Notes: a model not told the origin generated them from the sequence alone. DNA of 64,000 nt from Ceratodon purpureus (GCA_014871385.1 CM026421.1:13865117-13929116); one strand, 5' to 3'. Counted from the stretch's first letter, positions 11,801-25,934 are shown. Numbers and translations: made by a program.

Positions 11801-13267
11801 TTATTTTGTATGTTGAATGGTTTAATTGTTAAATTTTATTTTAAAGGATTGTAAGCCTATTTTTATCAAAATTATAATTGTTGAAATCTAAAATTTGACT
11901 AGCCAATTCAATTAAGAAGCAAAAGTACCAAGATTGTTCTTAGAGAATTAACTTGTAATTTGTTTTGTAATCAAATACTTTATAGCAGTTTTATCACTAA
12001 AAATTTATCATAATGCAGTATTCAAGAGTTTTGCTTGAAAGATACATGCAATCAAATATTTAAATAAATATCGATATTAATTATAATGTATGATAATTTC
12101 ATTTATAAAATTTTAAAATCAAATATACTCTATAAGATTTATAAAAAATAGATGCTTTAGTATTTGATTATTTGCAGAATTTTCCATACATCTTATATTA
12201 ATATTTATTTATTTAGTTATGGTTGTGAGAAAATCTAAGACACTTGTTATTTGTGTTATCAAAAGCTTCAAGTGGATTTTGTTGATAAGAGGGCAAATTC
12301 ATGTTATTCATAATAAATTATTTTAGTTTTTTTCATTTTAAATATGGCATTTTAGATTTTTAGCATAATTGTTGATCTAGCCAGTAGAGATGTTTATATC
12401 TGAAACATGGTCCTTTTAAATTATGATTATAATTTCACGTCTTACAATAAGAAATTACTTGTTGTTTCTAAACTTTGCATTAAACTTTGATAGCTTCAAC
12501 CATACTTTTAAAAACATCATATCAATTGGTTTTAAAATGTCTACTAATTCAATATTCAAAGTTTGTTAATAATTTAAACCTAAATTATACATATCCTAAA
12601 AAATAGCCAAGTGCAACATTTGTAGGTGCTCCATGTTTGTTTTATAACACTTGCAATTGTGGTTTTTTATGTAGAGGATAGATGTTTAAACGTTTAAAGA
12701 TGTTGTATGTAAGTTAAATTATAATTCATGACGCTTGTGTAGACGTTGATAGTGCAAGTATTTATAAGCTATAATAAGGTAAATAATTTTTAACATGAAA
12801 TCCAAAATCTACATAAACCAAATATAAGCTTGATTACCATAATACAGTAGAATTATGATTTCTATTTCATTTCCAATATTTTTACAATATGCAAGAAAAG
12901 ATTACCTTTTATGTGGAAAAATCTCAAGTGTCAATATTGAAATATCTTCACTCTAATAGCATATATGGTAACAAATGAACTACAAAAAAACTAGCAAGAA
13001 TAAAGACTTTGAAAGAATGCCAGTTATGCTTAGGGCAGGCTTTTAAGTTGGATTGGTGATCGGTATCGGTCCGCAAAAGAAGGGAGCTCCACCAAAATGG
13101 GTGGATCATCGGTGCACTTAAGAGCAATTTTTGTCTTTCCACCAAAATAAGTGGAGTATTGGTGACTATTGAGACCTAGTTCCTTGTCTTTCATCCAACC
13201 GATCCTCACATAGAAGGAGGCCCTTAGTAATGATCATATGAGCTCAATGATTAAAATTGTAAATTAT
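11801..13267. other. AT-rich intergenic DNA, nothing recognised
   Basis: Very AT-rich with stop codons in all frames and no family similarity or clear repeat structure. Confidence 0.5.
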
Positions 13268-13288
13268 TATATATATATATATATATAT
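13268..13288. repeat. (TA)n microsatellite
   Basis: An uninterrupted alternating T/A run of 21 bases. Confidence 0.95.
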
Positions 13289-13359
13289 TGTATACACATT
13301 TTGAACTTGGTTTTGGCACAATGGTAAATTACCATTTTGCAACATTAGAGTTCATATGC

Positions 13360-13680
13360 AGGCTGGTTCAAATTATGCCCAAGCTAAGAGAGCCACCATC
13401 ACTTTTTTAAATCAAACTATGTCGAGAGGTCGAGTCCAATGAAAAAAAAAGTTTGGCCTCTTCACCGCATTTTGATCGACCCAATCTATTGCTCGAGAGG
13501 ACGTTGCCTTGACGCCATGACTTCCTAGAAGTCCCGCCACTTAGGTGTTTTTGGAGGCGATATCCTTTGAACATCGGCCCTTAATGTGAAGTCCAAGAGA
13601 CCGGACTTTGAGCATTTGAGCATTTTCATTGGTCCAAACCGACGGCCTCTCAAAGTTCCGGCATAGTCTGAACCAGCCCT
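13360..13680. mobile_element. hAT-like MITE, copy A
   Basis: The left end GGCTGGTTCAAATTATGC and the right end GCATAGTCTGAACCAGCC are imperfect inverted repeats. The interior is related along its length to 16392-16735 (shared AAAAGTTTGGCCTCT and CTCGAGAGG blocks). The termini resemble short hAT TIRs. No clear target-site duplication was seen, so the superfamily is tentative. Confidence 0.65.
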
Positions 13681-15478
13681 AAGTCCATACAAGTTGGCCT
13701 AACTTAGCGTGCCAGTCTGAAAAGGATCAAGACTTGAAGCCTACAGTATTTAGAGGATTTAAATTATTTTTTGAAAGTGTACAGGTGCTGTTGGAGTACA
13801 AGATGGAAATTCAAAGGTCATCAGGTTCCCTACCACACAACAGCAATGTTCAAGTTTAGGCACCAAGTTTCTAGGATTCTGTAATTTAATTATTTTATTT
13901 TACTTGACACAAATAGAACCCACTTTACTCTTTAACTTCAATTTTGGCAGAAACACAGCTTGCATTTCAAGGCTATCCTGAGTAAAATAAATGGTAAAAT
14001 TAACTTGAGCAGAAGCAGATATACTGTGGGGGTACAGTATTTAACCTTGTCTTTGAGGACTTAAATTTAAACCATGAATGCATTTATTATTGAAGTGTAT
14101 TCATGGACTGGGATGCAAATCTTCAAGTTTATTTTTGAAGACTGACTCAATCCGAAATAGAAATTTACAGGCTGAAGGATCTCTGATAGAGACACAACAA
14201 TATTCATTATTCAGTATCTTTGAGATGTTATTCCGTAATTACTGTATGTTGTACTGAATATTTGAATCATGGGACGTGAACATGATTAGAAGTGAGACTA
14301 TTGAACATGATGACTAAAAATTAATAACAGTATGACACACGCTTTCACTAGTGGCACTTCATTTGCCTGAATAGCACCTGAGTGTTACCACATTTTAGTG
14401 TAAAAAGGTATACTCAATTTTTGAAGTTGTATCCCCTTTGCTAAAATATTGTAGGAATCGATGAATCTTTCAGCGTGTTATGAAGTGCTTTACTAGATGT
14501 TTACATTTGAAAGGTGAGGAAAGGATACGAAATGTAAGTTTATAATGTCTCAGAATTCATAGTCAAATGTACTCATTTGTGGGTCAGTTTTTTCAAACAT
14601 TAGAAAGCGCAGGATTGTACATTGACGTAAACACAGTGGGTTACTGTGACTACTGCAAGTGACTCACATATGGTCAGTGACTATTGCTTTTTTTGTAAAA
14701 TTTGGTTTGTACTGGTAACTGATTCAATCATATGGAATTATGAATGGGAAGAAAGACAGAGTAATGTGATTGGTAGCCTTGAGACGAGAAACAGTAGCCT
14801 TTAGTGTTCAAGTGAGTTTCGTTTTGAAGGACTCTTAAATTAATATTTTTAATTATTTATTTAGTTTTGTAATATTCAGATTCTCAGGTGAAGGACTCGT
14901 TCAAATCCAAGATATCAATTCAGAAAATAGGAAGAACATACAAAACTCATGTTAAATTTATGTATGAATCATATGGTGAATGTTTTAACCATCTAACTCA
15001 CTTTGTTTGAATCCCTCCAACCTCTTCATTTTTTAGTCCCCTAGAGAGCTACAATGTCAAGTAAAACTTGACCTACTTTTGTATAAACAACATGTGAGTA
15101 GCATATGGCAATGAAGACTTGAAGTGACATCTCTTTTTTTAATATTGAAATATGTTGTGTGAAGGATGTTTTAAGAAAAGTATATTTTAAAGGTCTGGAT
15201 TGCATTTGATAAGCACTAAAGATTCAAATGTAGAACATTGGTAGGGTTAACTAATTCATATTTGGGCATTGAGTATTTTTGCTCCTTCAAGTCTTCTTCT
15301 TCATTAATTTTTTTTCACTATTAATGCTAAAGTATGTGAAACTTCGACAAAATCAAACTTTTATTAGGTAACAAAACTTCAAAAATATTTCTCCGCCGGC
15401 TTGCATCCTCGGGCCTGGTTTGCAATGGTGTATTTTCTATTTGCAATGGAATTTTCACCATTTCACTCAAAAATTTAT
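13681..15478. other. AT-rich intergenic DNA, nothing recognised
   Basis: No open frame with family similarity and no obvious repeat structure. Confidence 0.45.
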
Positions 15479-15534
15479 AAAAAAAAAAAAAAATTTAAAA
15501 AAAAAAATTTAAAAAAAAAAAAATAAAAAAAAAA
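15479..15534. repeat. A-rich low-complexity run
   Basis: Runs of 8-15 A separated by short T pieces. Confidence 0.9.
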
Positions 15535-16391
15535 TCTTGAAAAATAATATCATCGATTCCAGCCAAAAGAATTAGAAAATTATCATGGCAAAAATATTTT
15601 CATTTCAAATCTATTCCAATAGTTTTTATTTTGATATAGTATTCTATTTGTGATCAAATTTAGAAGAACATTTTAATTATCATTCTCAAATACCAAAAAA
15701 AACACTATTGACGACATCATTAAATTCGACTTTTTGCATAAAATCTAAAAATCAAAATCTACAACCTTTATCTATACTTTATCTCTATATACTCTTCAAA
15801 ATGATACTTCTGTAATGATTTTTGAAATCTTTTCATTTGAAGACACTCTTGGGCCCTTTGCGGTGAAGGTCAACCATGACATTGACTAGAACTGGCCGCA
15901 ACTCAACGCCACTATTCCTAACTCAGTTCATGCCATCTGAAGTTTGAACAGTAAACTTGCAAAGCTTTGACAAAACTTTTGCAGCTCAGACAACAATCTT
16001 GAAGACCATGGCACAGCTATGCAGGTGCGCAACATCCATCAGGATGGGGCACCTGTGACAAGGAGCATTTAACAGAAAGAAAACTCTTTAATCCACAAGT
16101 TTGGTGTCCCTCTTCTTGAGATAAGGCCCAAGGGATAGGATATTGCTTGATGGAATCTCTCATTTTTAGCAACATGGAAGATAGAATCTCTCAACCTGTG
16201 GCTTCACACAGACCATTCAGAAGCTGCCTATGCACAATTTTAGCACTCATCAGGAAGTGCCGTGTTTTGATGCCACTACTAATTTAAAAGTACCCATGTC
16301 CAGCTATCTCAGTTCCTGAATATTCAATGTACTAATTTCAGTCTTGTATTTCTGGATTATTGGTACTGTAATGGTTTTAGTTCTGTGATTT
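15535..16391. other. intergenic DNA, nothing recognised
   Basis: AT-rich with scattered short open frames. A slightly more balanced patch at 15850-16080 shows no recognisable coding signal. Confidence 0.4.
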
Positions 16392-16735
16392 AGGGCCGGT
16401 TCAGACTATGCTGAAGTTGTGAGGACGACCGTCATTTTTCTGGACCAAACTCTCTCGAGAGGCTGAGTTCAATGAAAAAAAAGTTTGGCCTCTCGACAAA
16501 AATTTGGGTCGAGCATTTTGCTCAACCCAAACTATTACTCGAGAGGTCGTCTTCTTGGCGCCATAACTTTCTAAAAATGTTGTCACCTAGGTTCTTCAAG
16601 AGGTTTAGGGTTTAGGGTTTAGATGTAACTTAAACCCCTAATGTGAAGGCCAAGAGGTTGAACTTTGCACATTTCAATATTTTCATTGATATAAACCGAG
16701 CGCCTCTCAAAGTTTGAGCATAGTCTAAACCGTTG
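16392..16735. mobile_element. hAT-like MITE, copy B, with telomere-like insert
   Basis: It begins AGGGCCGGTTCAGACTATGC and ends with the inverted GCATAGTCTAAACCG. It aligns by eye along its length with copy A (13360-13680). Unlike copy A it carries tandem TTTAGGG units at 16604-16621. Confidence 0.65.
16604..16621 (+). repeat. telomere-like TTTAGGG tandem
   Basis: Two full TTTAGGG units plus a partial third, inside MITE copy B at a place where copy A has unrelated sequence. TTTAGGG is the plant telomere repeat. Confidence 0.8.
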
Positions 16736-16972
16736 AAGGCAAATAATAGCTACTAGAAGTCATTAATGCTTTTGGTGTTGTTTGTCTACCTTGGTTAAAT
16801 TGAAAATTTAGAGTGGCCTAATAGTCATATTATTGGGTATAAAGTTGGGAGTGATTTTTGAAACCAGCTGAGTTCCTCAGTATGTACTTTATTATGATAC
16901 CTAAGTTCCTCCTCCTAAAAATTGGATTATGAAAAGAATTCACTTGATTCTTGTGAAATATTGAAAATCAAA

Positions 16973-17172
16973 TACTCCCTTTGTCTCACTAAAAGAGCAT
17001 GGTTTGGTAAAATAACATGTCTCAAAAAAAAAAGTGGTTTCTAAATTTGGCCACTTATTTCTATATTTGTCAATTTATTTCTAAAATAGTCCAACTTATT
17101 TCTAGATTTAGAACTGTCCTTAAATTTGCTATTATTAGCAAACCATGTTCTTTTAGTGAGACGGAGGGAGTA
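16973..17172. mobile_element. Stowaway-like (Tc1/mariner) MITE, 200 bp
   Basis: The TIRs are about 35 bp. The left starts TACTCCCTTTGTCTCACTAA; the right is its inverted copy ending GACGGAGGGAGTA. Both sides carry TA. It is closely related in its ends to the element at 11618-11800. Confidence 0.88.
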
Positions 17173-19035
17173 TTTATTTTTTATTTTTTATTTCTTATAC
17201 CAAGAATCAAAAAAATTAAAACTCAATGTTATCAAATATAAAACTTCAAATGTAATGATATTTTGGCCTACTTTTACGTTAAAGAAGATCATCAATGTAA
17301 AAGGAAAATCTAATTCTTCTATGTATTAAAAGTGTATAGTTGGTACATATTAAGTTTAAGATCATAATTTATTTATCAATGTAGTCAATTTTTAATAATA
17401 GTATGCATTTTATTAACCATTGTTTGAAATGGAGTGAAGAATGAGATAATTTTTGTTTCGATTATACAGTAAGCTGACTAAAATAGTAGTGATTATATGT
17501 AGGAGTTCCACTTCCCCTATAGAGCATATAATTTTTTTCTATGTTTCACATTTTAATAGCGAGAATGGCACCTTATTGACCAAATAGTTTCACATAACTC
17601 AATCTTGTTGATTATAGTGGTATAGTCAATTAATGCATGTAATATGATATGTTTGCTTCAACAAATGGAAATTTGACAATTTAATTTGGTAATAAAGTTA
17701 CATTTTTGTGGTTATTGAGTAGAGTTTTTGATTGAACTTGTGACTGTTTGCTCTAATGATTTTTTTATATATGTACAGGAAAATTGACTAAGGACATTGT
17801 TGATAAAGAACAGTGTGGAAATGGTCGCATTGGTGGATATTATTATTTACTCTCTTAGTAAATGATAATAAAAGAAATGATGTGGCCGTCATGGCAATAA
17901 TATTATGTGCTTCAACACAACAAATTCCATCAAATCATGTGCTATGTTGTGGTAATGCAAGATTAAGGCAACCTTTCCACTCTCATTAATGATCACTCTT
18001 TTTTCACAATCTCATAGTTTAGTTGTCCAATTTTAATAATCATAAGCATTTCCTTTACTAGCATATTATGGCGCCTTGGCTGCATACTATTGTACTACCA
18101 CATGGTCACAAAGACGAACTTGGTTAGAGGAGAATGATAATTTAAGAGATGATCTAGATGTTGAAAACTACAACATAAAGGGCCATAATGGAGATAGTAG
18201 TGATGAAGAGAAGCCTAAAGGCAATCAATTGATGGACTATGATTTAATGGACGTGGTGAGTTAAATATTGCGAAGACTACATAGATGCTCCAAAGGATGA
18301 ACAAGCTAGTTCATGTAGTGACACCTATGTAACTAAATACAAAGAAGGTAATAATATTTTGGTTGACATGCATATTAGAGGCATAAATTTACATATTGTA
18401 AGGCCAATTTGGATTGTGGCCTACATTTTTCTTATTTTACAAAAAATTCTACATTTTTGAGTGGCAGAAGGTTTAAGCATATTTAATAGGAAAGGTACAA
18501 GCATGAGGCTATAATGGCAATGCAACAATGGACTTCGATGATTGCATTCATATAACTATGTGATTATACCACTTCATTGAAAGTGTGCAAAGGAGTTGCA
18601 CCATTTTACAATAATACATACATCTAGAAGATTCACTTTCTTCATAATATGAATTATTGGTAGAAATATTTGTAGATTTATTAATTTGGATCAACTTTTC
18701 ACTTCAAATATTAGGTAGTTAAATCAGTATTGCAAAAATAAATTTCAAAAAATGCTTGTTCTTCATGAATTTCACTTCCCTTCCTTCACAAATTTCCCCC
18801 ATCTTCTACTCTTACTTGTACTATGCGAGTTATGGATAATGTAGTTGAGGAGCATGTTTGTTTATAAATAATTCTAAAATAAGAAGATCATATTTTGAAG
18901 ATAAAGAAACAAAAACATGGGATTTTTTTTAGCGATGCTTGTTTTTCTAAGTCATCTAAAGTTATTTTAAGCCATATAAGGCTGTTTGTAGTGTTTTATT
19001 TTTTGAAAAAAATAATTCTTATTTGAGAAGAACCT
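17173..19035. other. AT-rich intergenic DNA, nothing recognised
   Basis: A short open frame at 18076-18264 shows no family signature. No other structure was seen. Confidence 0.4.
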
Positions 19036-19133
19036 TTATTTATTTATTTATTTATATATATATATATATATTATTATTTTTTTTATTTTTTTTTAATTTT
19101 TTTTTTCTCTTTTTTTTTTCTCTTTTTTTTTCT
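19036..19133. repeat. (TTTA)n, (TA)n and T-rich low-complexity run
   Basis: Simple-sequence DNA: TTTA units, then TA units, then poly-T interrupted by C. Confidence 0.9.
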
Positions 19134-19588
19134 AGGCAGACGAACCTAAGTACTGGACCTCCACTTCAAGTTTTATTTGACTCTAGGTCTTAGTGGTGGA
19201 GGTAGAGAGAATGCAAATACTGGTAATATAGTTTGAACATCCAACCATCAGACTACTCAACCGTGAAGAAATTCACTAGACTTGCATCCTTTTACACAGA
19301 AATGGAGTCACTCAAAATATTAGCACTCAAGCCTTCGGAATTGACTGTTTACAAAAAGCTGAAGACCAATGCAGTTCAGTCATGGTAGCAGGAAGGTAGA
19401 CTGATGATTTCTTGCAGAACCCTCTCTTAAATTAAAAAAATCAGTGCTACACTTAAAGTATCAAATACAATCTTGAGTTAAGTGCCTGATTGTCCAGTAC
19501 CACATATCTATTTCTGTGTAAAAAATTAAAAAAAATTAATGATAGATCACCGGTAATGTTTGACCATCATTCATCAAAGAACCCCTAA

Positions 19589-19972
19589 GAGCATCCGCAC
19601 CCGTGCGTGGGGTGCGAGACACGCGAAATCATCTACCGAGGGCCCTCTTTGCCTCCTGCAGCTCGCAAAAAAACCACCCCCACCCCTCCGCGGTCAAATG
19701 CGTGACACCATCTACTCGCGTCGAATGGTGATGCTCCACCTCTGCTTCGCCCTCACGACCACCCAACCATATCTCCCTCAGATATTGGAAACGCCAAAAT
19801 TAGGAGACGTAATATAGGAGGGAAGTACGTGAAACTTAGGAGCCCATGAGGTTTTTTGGAGAGCCCGCAACTCAAGTGTCGGAGAAGAGAGTCCCGGTGG
19901 GTGCCTCTTTTTGGTCCGGACCCGCAACAGACTTTTGCGGCCCCGCGTTGGGCGCAGGGGTGCGGATGCTTT
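19589..19972. mobile_element. Harbinger-like non-autonomous element
   Basis: The left end GAGCATCCGCACCCGTGCG is matched at the right by the inverted form ending GGGGTGCGGATGCTTT. It is flanked by TAA on each side, which fits the 3-bp target duplication of PIF/Harbinger elements. It is GC-rich inside an AT-rich setting and lacks a transposase. It shares its terminus with the element at 57056-57493. Confidence 0.6.
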
Positions 19973-22900
19973 TAAACAAGTGCAATGGGTTTAGAACCCG
20001 GACCAACTCTACATTCCAATAACAAATTTGAGCTTATGGCTTGGCAAACTTAACCCCTTGATTTTTTTTTAAATACACACTACCTCTTGCCACCCTCCTT
20101 ATTTGTTCTTGTTTGACCCCTAAAGTTTTTGGCATCAAATTCTGCAATTTTCCGTTAAAACTTGTCTTGTTTCATTGCAAGGTAAAAAAATTCACTTTGT
20201 GACATATTTAGAAGAGTGTTACCTTTGGGTTCAGTACCTAACTTGTACATGTACATGTGCACCAAATTTTAGATAGAAACTCCACATCATTTGTGAGATT
20301 TAATGTTTGAAGTTGGAAAAAGGTTTTTGTCCTTTGTAGTAGAAGGGGACAACAGTGTTTTGGGGGCTCTAAAAACCATTTTTACAAATAGATATGAGTG
20401 AAGGCTCTTCAAATTCTTGTTCCTATGTGAATTAGGTGTATGCTTAGAAAATTTCACCTTCATAGAACATATAGAACCGTGAGAAAAACATTATTTTTCA
20501 CATGGGGGTATGCTGAAATACATATACAAAGGCCAATTTTTGACAATGAAAAAGGCATGTAGAAAATTATCGTAATGAAAATCCAAATGGTGAGAACATA
20601 CCTACGTACGTATTTTATTTAATTGGTACGTAAATCAACCCATTTCTATTTAGTTGATGCTTTAGCGGTTAAAGAGTTTACATGTTTTATGTCTACAATG
20701 CCTACCTCCTGTAGGAGTGCAATAGTTGGGTATCTTTGGTCTATTGTTTTTTAAGAAATATGCACAAAATACTCAACCTATATATGCACTTTATTCAAGA
20801 CCGACCTTCATTGAAACGTGGAATCTTCATCTTCCTCCTCCTCCAAAATTGTAGTACATCAAACCATCTAGACAAACATACTAAGTAGCCATTTTAACCT
20901 TTTCAAACCATCAAATGACCCACATTATTCTTCAATGCATTGGATTACATGTTAACATTCAAAACAACAAGAGAGATATTCATCAAAATTAAATTCTTTT
21001 AAACTTCAATTAATGACTACGTGTAAGGATAGAGAAGAACTCTAATCCTAAAGGGCTTGTTGTCAGTATCATGTTTGTTGAGAACCTTGCATCTACTTTC
21101 AATATATATATATATATAAGAACTTCTAATTAAATATGTTCTTGTAGGTAGCGATACTATTCAAAAATTGTAGGTTTGTCTATGATGAAGTTTTATGCAC
21201 TCATTGTAGTTTTTGAAGAATTCTTAACCTTCATGCATTATTTAGGGCAACCTTTAGATAGAAACATCGCATATCACTATGGTTTTTATGCGAAAAAGGC
21301 ATAGCCTTCAAAAAAAGATAATAATATTCAATCATGCCACTCAATTGGTAAAACATCTATATGTAAGTTCTAAATATAAAGTCACTAGGAAACAAAATGT
21401 GGCTATAGAGGACATATGTACTTTAATATAACATCTCTATTAATGTTGTTTCTATTTGAAAATGACAAAGAGCCTTTGCTATAGCAATTAAATAAAGTGT
21501 GGTTTGTTGTTTCATATAAGTTTAAAAGTACTTTTTATAAGATTAATGGCTTCCACCATGAAGCAAGATACCCCTTTTCTGTTCATAACTTTGTACATTG
21601 GCTATGTAATGTGCAATCACATATAGTAGCTTACACACATGTTAGTCTTTAATTGATTCAAGTACAACGAAGAGAAATGTCTTTGAAATCATGTCACCAA
21701 AATGTCCAAATTGGTGAAAATTGCGTTTATGATGGAAAAATTACCAATCAACAATCGATCAAACAAATCATGTGTAGATGCTTATTGATGCGGGATATTA
21801 CTTTACAGGAGTTGTAATGTGCACGATTGTTACTCAAATGACATCATTTTCAATTGCATCTAGATTATTGGTTTTGGATTTTTATGAGCCTTTAAGCCAG
21901 AAATTTGCTACAAGAATTTGGGGGTCATAGCAACCACCTAGGGCTTTTTAAATACACTTGGGTAGAAAAATGTGGAAACTCTTAAACGTTACTTACGCCC
22001 CACTCCAAGCATTACTTTGAAGGCATAACATTTGAAGAGGTGTTTTTGCAACACTACTATTAAAACGTGTAAGTGTTGGAAATGGGCACATCCTTTTTGA
22101 ATCATGAGATCCACTTCTCTTAATTAAGAATTGGTACAAATGGTAGTTTTGTTTTCACTCATCATTTTCACTATGCAACTTGTATCGTTAACCGCGAAAA
22201 TTTGTCACAATCTATTATATGTAATTTGTAACTGTATTTTCGGACCAGGGATGAATAATGACGATTGATCTTATGTGAATAAAATTGTCCCTAATGTGCT
22301 CTCTTTCTCTGCAAATCACTTACATTTGGACACATACTTTAATTCATCTCATGCACACATTTCACAAGTAGCTTCTAAGAATTTTAGTCCCTTGAGCCAA
22401 TATGAGCATTCACTTGTGCTCACTATTGTCAGTGCTCTTATCCAAAAACTATGTCAGTCTTTTTGCCAATTAAAAAGGTAGAAGGGCAACGCAAAGCTTT
22501 GCTTGTGATTCTAATCGAGAATAATTATGTAAAACTATACAAGGTGTAATTATACAATCTTATTAAATTGCTTGTACACCAACAACTAATTCATTTGTCA
22601 ACTGATTACTGAGTTGCATTACCAACAACACCAAAAACCAGTTGCATGTACAACTCTCTATATTCAAGGGCCAGAAGATAAAAGCTATAAAGAATGACGC
22701 CGACTTTGCAAACTAGACAAGATTGGAAGAAGAAGAAGCAAATTCGGAACTTATATGCCAATCGAAACTTGTTGATAGACATCATGAGCTTGGAAGAATC
22801 ATTAGCATTATTGGCGTTACTCCAACACAATTCCATGTAAAGCAGACAAATGATGTGAGGTGCAAGCAGCAAATCCTAATGAAGTGCTTCTACCAGTGTT

Positions 22901-25530
22901 GGTTTGTTAGTCTAAAGTAGAGGCATAGAGACGTCCAACAATGGTACACACCTATGGTGCAGTGACACCTTGATACATATTGATACCGATCCATGTATAA
23001 AATGCTTGGATAAGCACATAGCTCCATTACGTGGCTTTAAAATGGATATGCTGGGAAGGGATTTTCAACTACAGGCCTTGAATATCCCAGGAAGTCCATA
23101 TAAACTAGTAGAAAGAGATATGAGTAATTCTTGGCATTCAAAATAAGTCACCATTCCATAAGCATTGGGAGGGAACCAAATCTGGAAAATGGTGGATCAA
23201 GCCAGAGGAGTCGTTTGTCGCCACTTGAAGGGAACATTCATAAATACTGCATATAATCCGATGCAAATAATTTGCCTTCAAGTAAACGTTGCAATTGATT
23301 TGCATTAGCTCTTTTGACGAGCGTAATGGGCCACACATTGTTTGTTCAAAGTTATGTTTCTTTCTAAAGGTTGCTAAACCCCCTAACTCTTATAGTGATT
23401 TAATAATAATATTTTGACATCATGTCAAATTATACTTGTTATATTTAATTATACATATTTGAGAAAGTAGTTTAATGATTTGAGTTCAAACTTTATAGAT
23501 TATTGATTGATGATTTTTATGACCCTTTAAGCCAAAAAATCAATAAATATCTTTTGATATGTTTGACAATACTTACCATATTTAATTGAATATATTTAAC
23601 GATATAGCAATGATGCTGCCTTGTGAGCTAAACTGATTTTCTAATGATTTTGGGATGGAGTTGTGTCATACATTTGCTATTGTTGAGCCCTACTCCCTTT
23701 GATTGAATTTTCACTTACTTTAATATTTATAATTTCATTGAAGTATGTATTTTAGTGTTACTAATCTCAATTGTTGGATAGAATAACAACTTCATGAAAA
23801 ACTTCCAAAATATGTTTTATCATATAGAGTCGAAGAGGGAGACCAAGGAATTGATAGAGTGCCACCAATCCAATACGGGTTGGAAAGGCCTTCATGAGTT
23901 GAAATGATCCTTCATTTGTTTCCGCGCCATTTGAGAGCCTCCCAATGCACAGTTGAGACCAAAGTTCTAAAATTCACGAGCTACTGAAAAAACAACAGGT
24001 GTAACCTCAAATGAAATCTCTGCATGAATGGTGTTGGTTTTTAAAATTCTCCCACATCATTCTGAACACCTGAGTTCTAAGGCTGAGTTTGGGAATTGAA
24101 CCTCTTCCAGAGCCACCTTTTCCTTGGTTCAACAAAGAGCATGACAACAGATGCCTGTGATTTACAGGAGGGACCTGCCACCGCAAAATATCTTAAATAC
24201 TCTAACACGAACAGTCTCCTTTGAGTTGACCCGCGAGAGACGTGAAGGTCAAGGAGACCCACATCACATTTTGTCCAAAAACCACAAACATCCGGGAGTT
24301 TCGTGAAGAGGAGTCAGTGCCAAAGACAATTCCTGAGTTCCACACGGCGGCACAAATCAGCCCAGCTTTTGAGGGCACTTGTGTTGAATTTTTATGCATG
24401 TTGCATGAGTTTCGCAACTGAATTGAGAGTGTGCTCCCAGTCACGCAGCGTTTTCAACCAATCACTTTGAGAAGGTTGACCACAGTTGACACACCTGAGA
24501 TGTTGATTTTGTTAAATATTGTTGTTGTTGTTTGCTCAATAATTTGTTCCGGTCCACTGTTTTGGCCGGTAACTTACACAGGTTTATAGGTTGCTCTTTA
24601 AGAATCTCACACCTTCCATGCGCCTACATTTGTACAACAGTGGAAAGTGGCCATAATTTTGTGCCATGGTCTTGGCTTGGCAGTCAATAACAGTCTTCGG
24701 TGATGCTCTCAATCAAATGCCAATCAGTATGGCCACTCTAGTATCCATACTCCTTAAAAAGTACCGGTGGATCAAAACATTGTGGCATCTCAGGTGAAAC
24801 CTATAATTATTTACATAAAACAAAGCAAAACACCTTCATGATTTCTTTTTGGGATCTTTCACATGTAAAGCTTATCAACTCTAGTTTATGGTCTATGGTC
24901 AATTTTGAAAATTGGTGCTTCATAAAAGCCTCAAGGTCTAAGCTCCATTCTACACCCTAATCATATATTGATTCTTAATGGTAAAAACAATTATTGTGAT
25001 TCATTTTGTACCATATTTTCTTTCATAGTATAGATTAACTTCTATTCAAAATTTTAAGAGTTTTATAGTTTGTTCACAATTTTTGTAAAATTTTCACATA
25101 TAAATGAACAACTAGAAGCAAATTCCAACCTTCTTGTGAGAAAACAAATTGCTCTACTTCTGCTTCTTATTCTTTTACTTCCCTTTGTGTTTATGCCCTT
25201 GAATTATTTAACTTTCAAGGGTGTCGTAACTCTAAAAATTGCTCAATTCCCATATCCTTAGGTTCAAATGACCTTCACACAAAAATTGAGTCAATCTTGT
25301 CCACCAACAAATTATAAGCACATTAGAATTATTAAATCAAACAATTACAATGGTGCACATTGACACTACAGGTAAATATCCACCTTTAATTTAATCCATT
25401 ATCCAAATACACAGCAATGTTGGGAGTAAATACCTTGAATGTAGTCCAATGCTAAATTTGAGATATCCATGAATAAGCGTACAAAATCTCAAATCAAGCA
25501 TCAGGCTTCATCAAACCATCAACAGTGCAG
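19973..25530. other. AT-rich intergenic DNA with scattered repeats
   Basis: No gene was recognised. It contains a (TA)n run near 21101-21119 and a dispersed-repeat copy at about 20380-20570. Short open frames at 22606-22920, 23138-23338 and 24077-24444 overlap on opposite strands and show no family similarity. Confidence 0.45.
20380..20570 (+). repeat. dispersed repeat, copy 1
   Basis: The segment around GGCTCTTCAAATTCTTGTTC and a later TATGCTGAAAT block recur in reverse orientation at about 57970-58180, where they form one arm of an inverted-repeat element. Confidence 0.5.
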
Positions 25531-25540
25531 GAGCTGAGTC

Positions 25541-25797
25541 ACACCGTCAACAAAAGGTTCATATTGCCATCTCAGCACAGCTCTGTCCACGTCGGATCTC
25601 CTCAGCAAGCCATCGAGGGGTAACATAACGTCCGTCTCCACCAGCGATTATCGCCGGTATAAAACATGTACGGAAGAAACTCAACCACCGATTCCGGGCC
25701 CGGTATCCACCACGGTAAGTACGTTCTCAGTCACCCTTGACCGCGTCAACAAAGCTCCGCCACCTCAGCACATTCCCCCTCCACGTCGGATTTTCTC
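25541..25797 (+). promoter_or_regulatory. 60-bp direct repeat in the GCN2 upstream region
   Basis: Segments 25541-25602 and 25739-25797 share GTCAACAAA, CTCAGCACA and CCACGTCGGAT in the same order and spacing. The CACGTC core is an ACGT-type element as bound by plant bZIP factors. A regulatory role is inference from position, about 150-350 bp before the likely transcription start. Confidence 0.45.
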
Positions 25798-25905
25798 CCG
25801 TCCAGCGTACGAGGATCCCCAAGAGACACATACCCAAAACCATCACTACTCGAAAAAGCGACACCACCTGAAACCCAGAGATCTTACCCTCACATATCTA
25901 CACTC

Positions 25906-25912
25906 TTTATAG
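25906..25912 (+). promoter_or_regulatory. possible TATA box of the GCN2 gene
   Basis: TTTATAG lies about 80 bp before an open leader segment and is the only TATA-like string near the change from AT-rich to GC-rich DNA. It is a weak match. Confidence 0.3.
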
Positions 25913-25934
25913 ATTGTGTCTGCTTTACGCTCAG

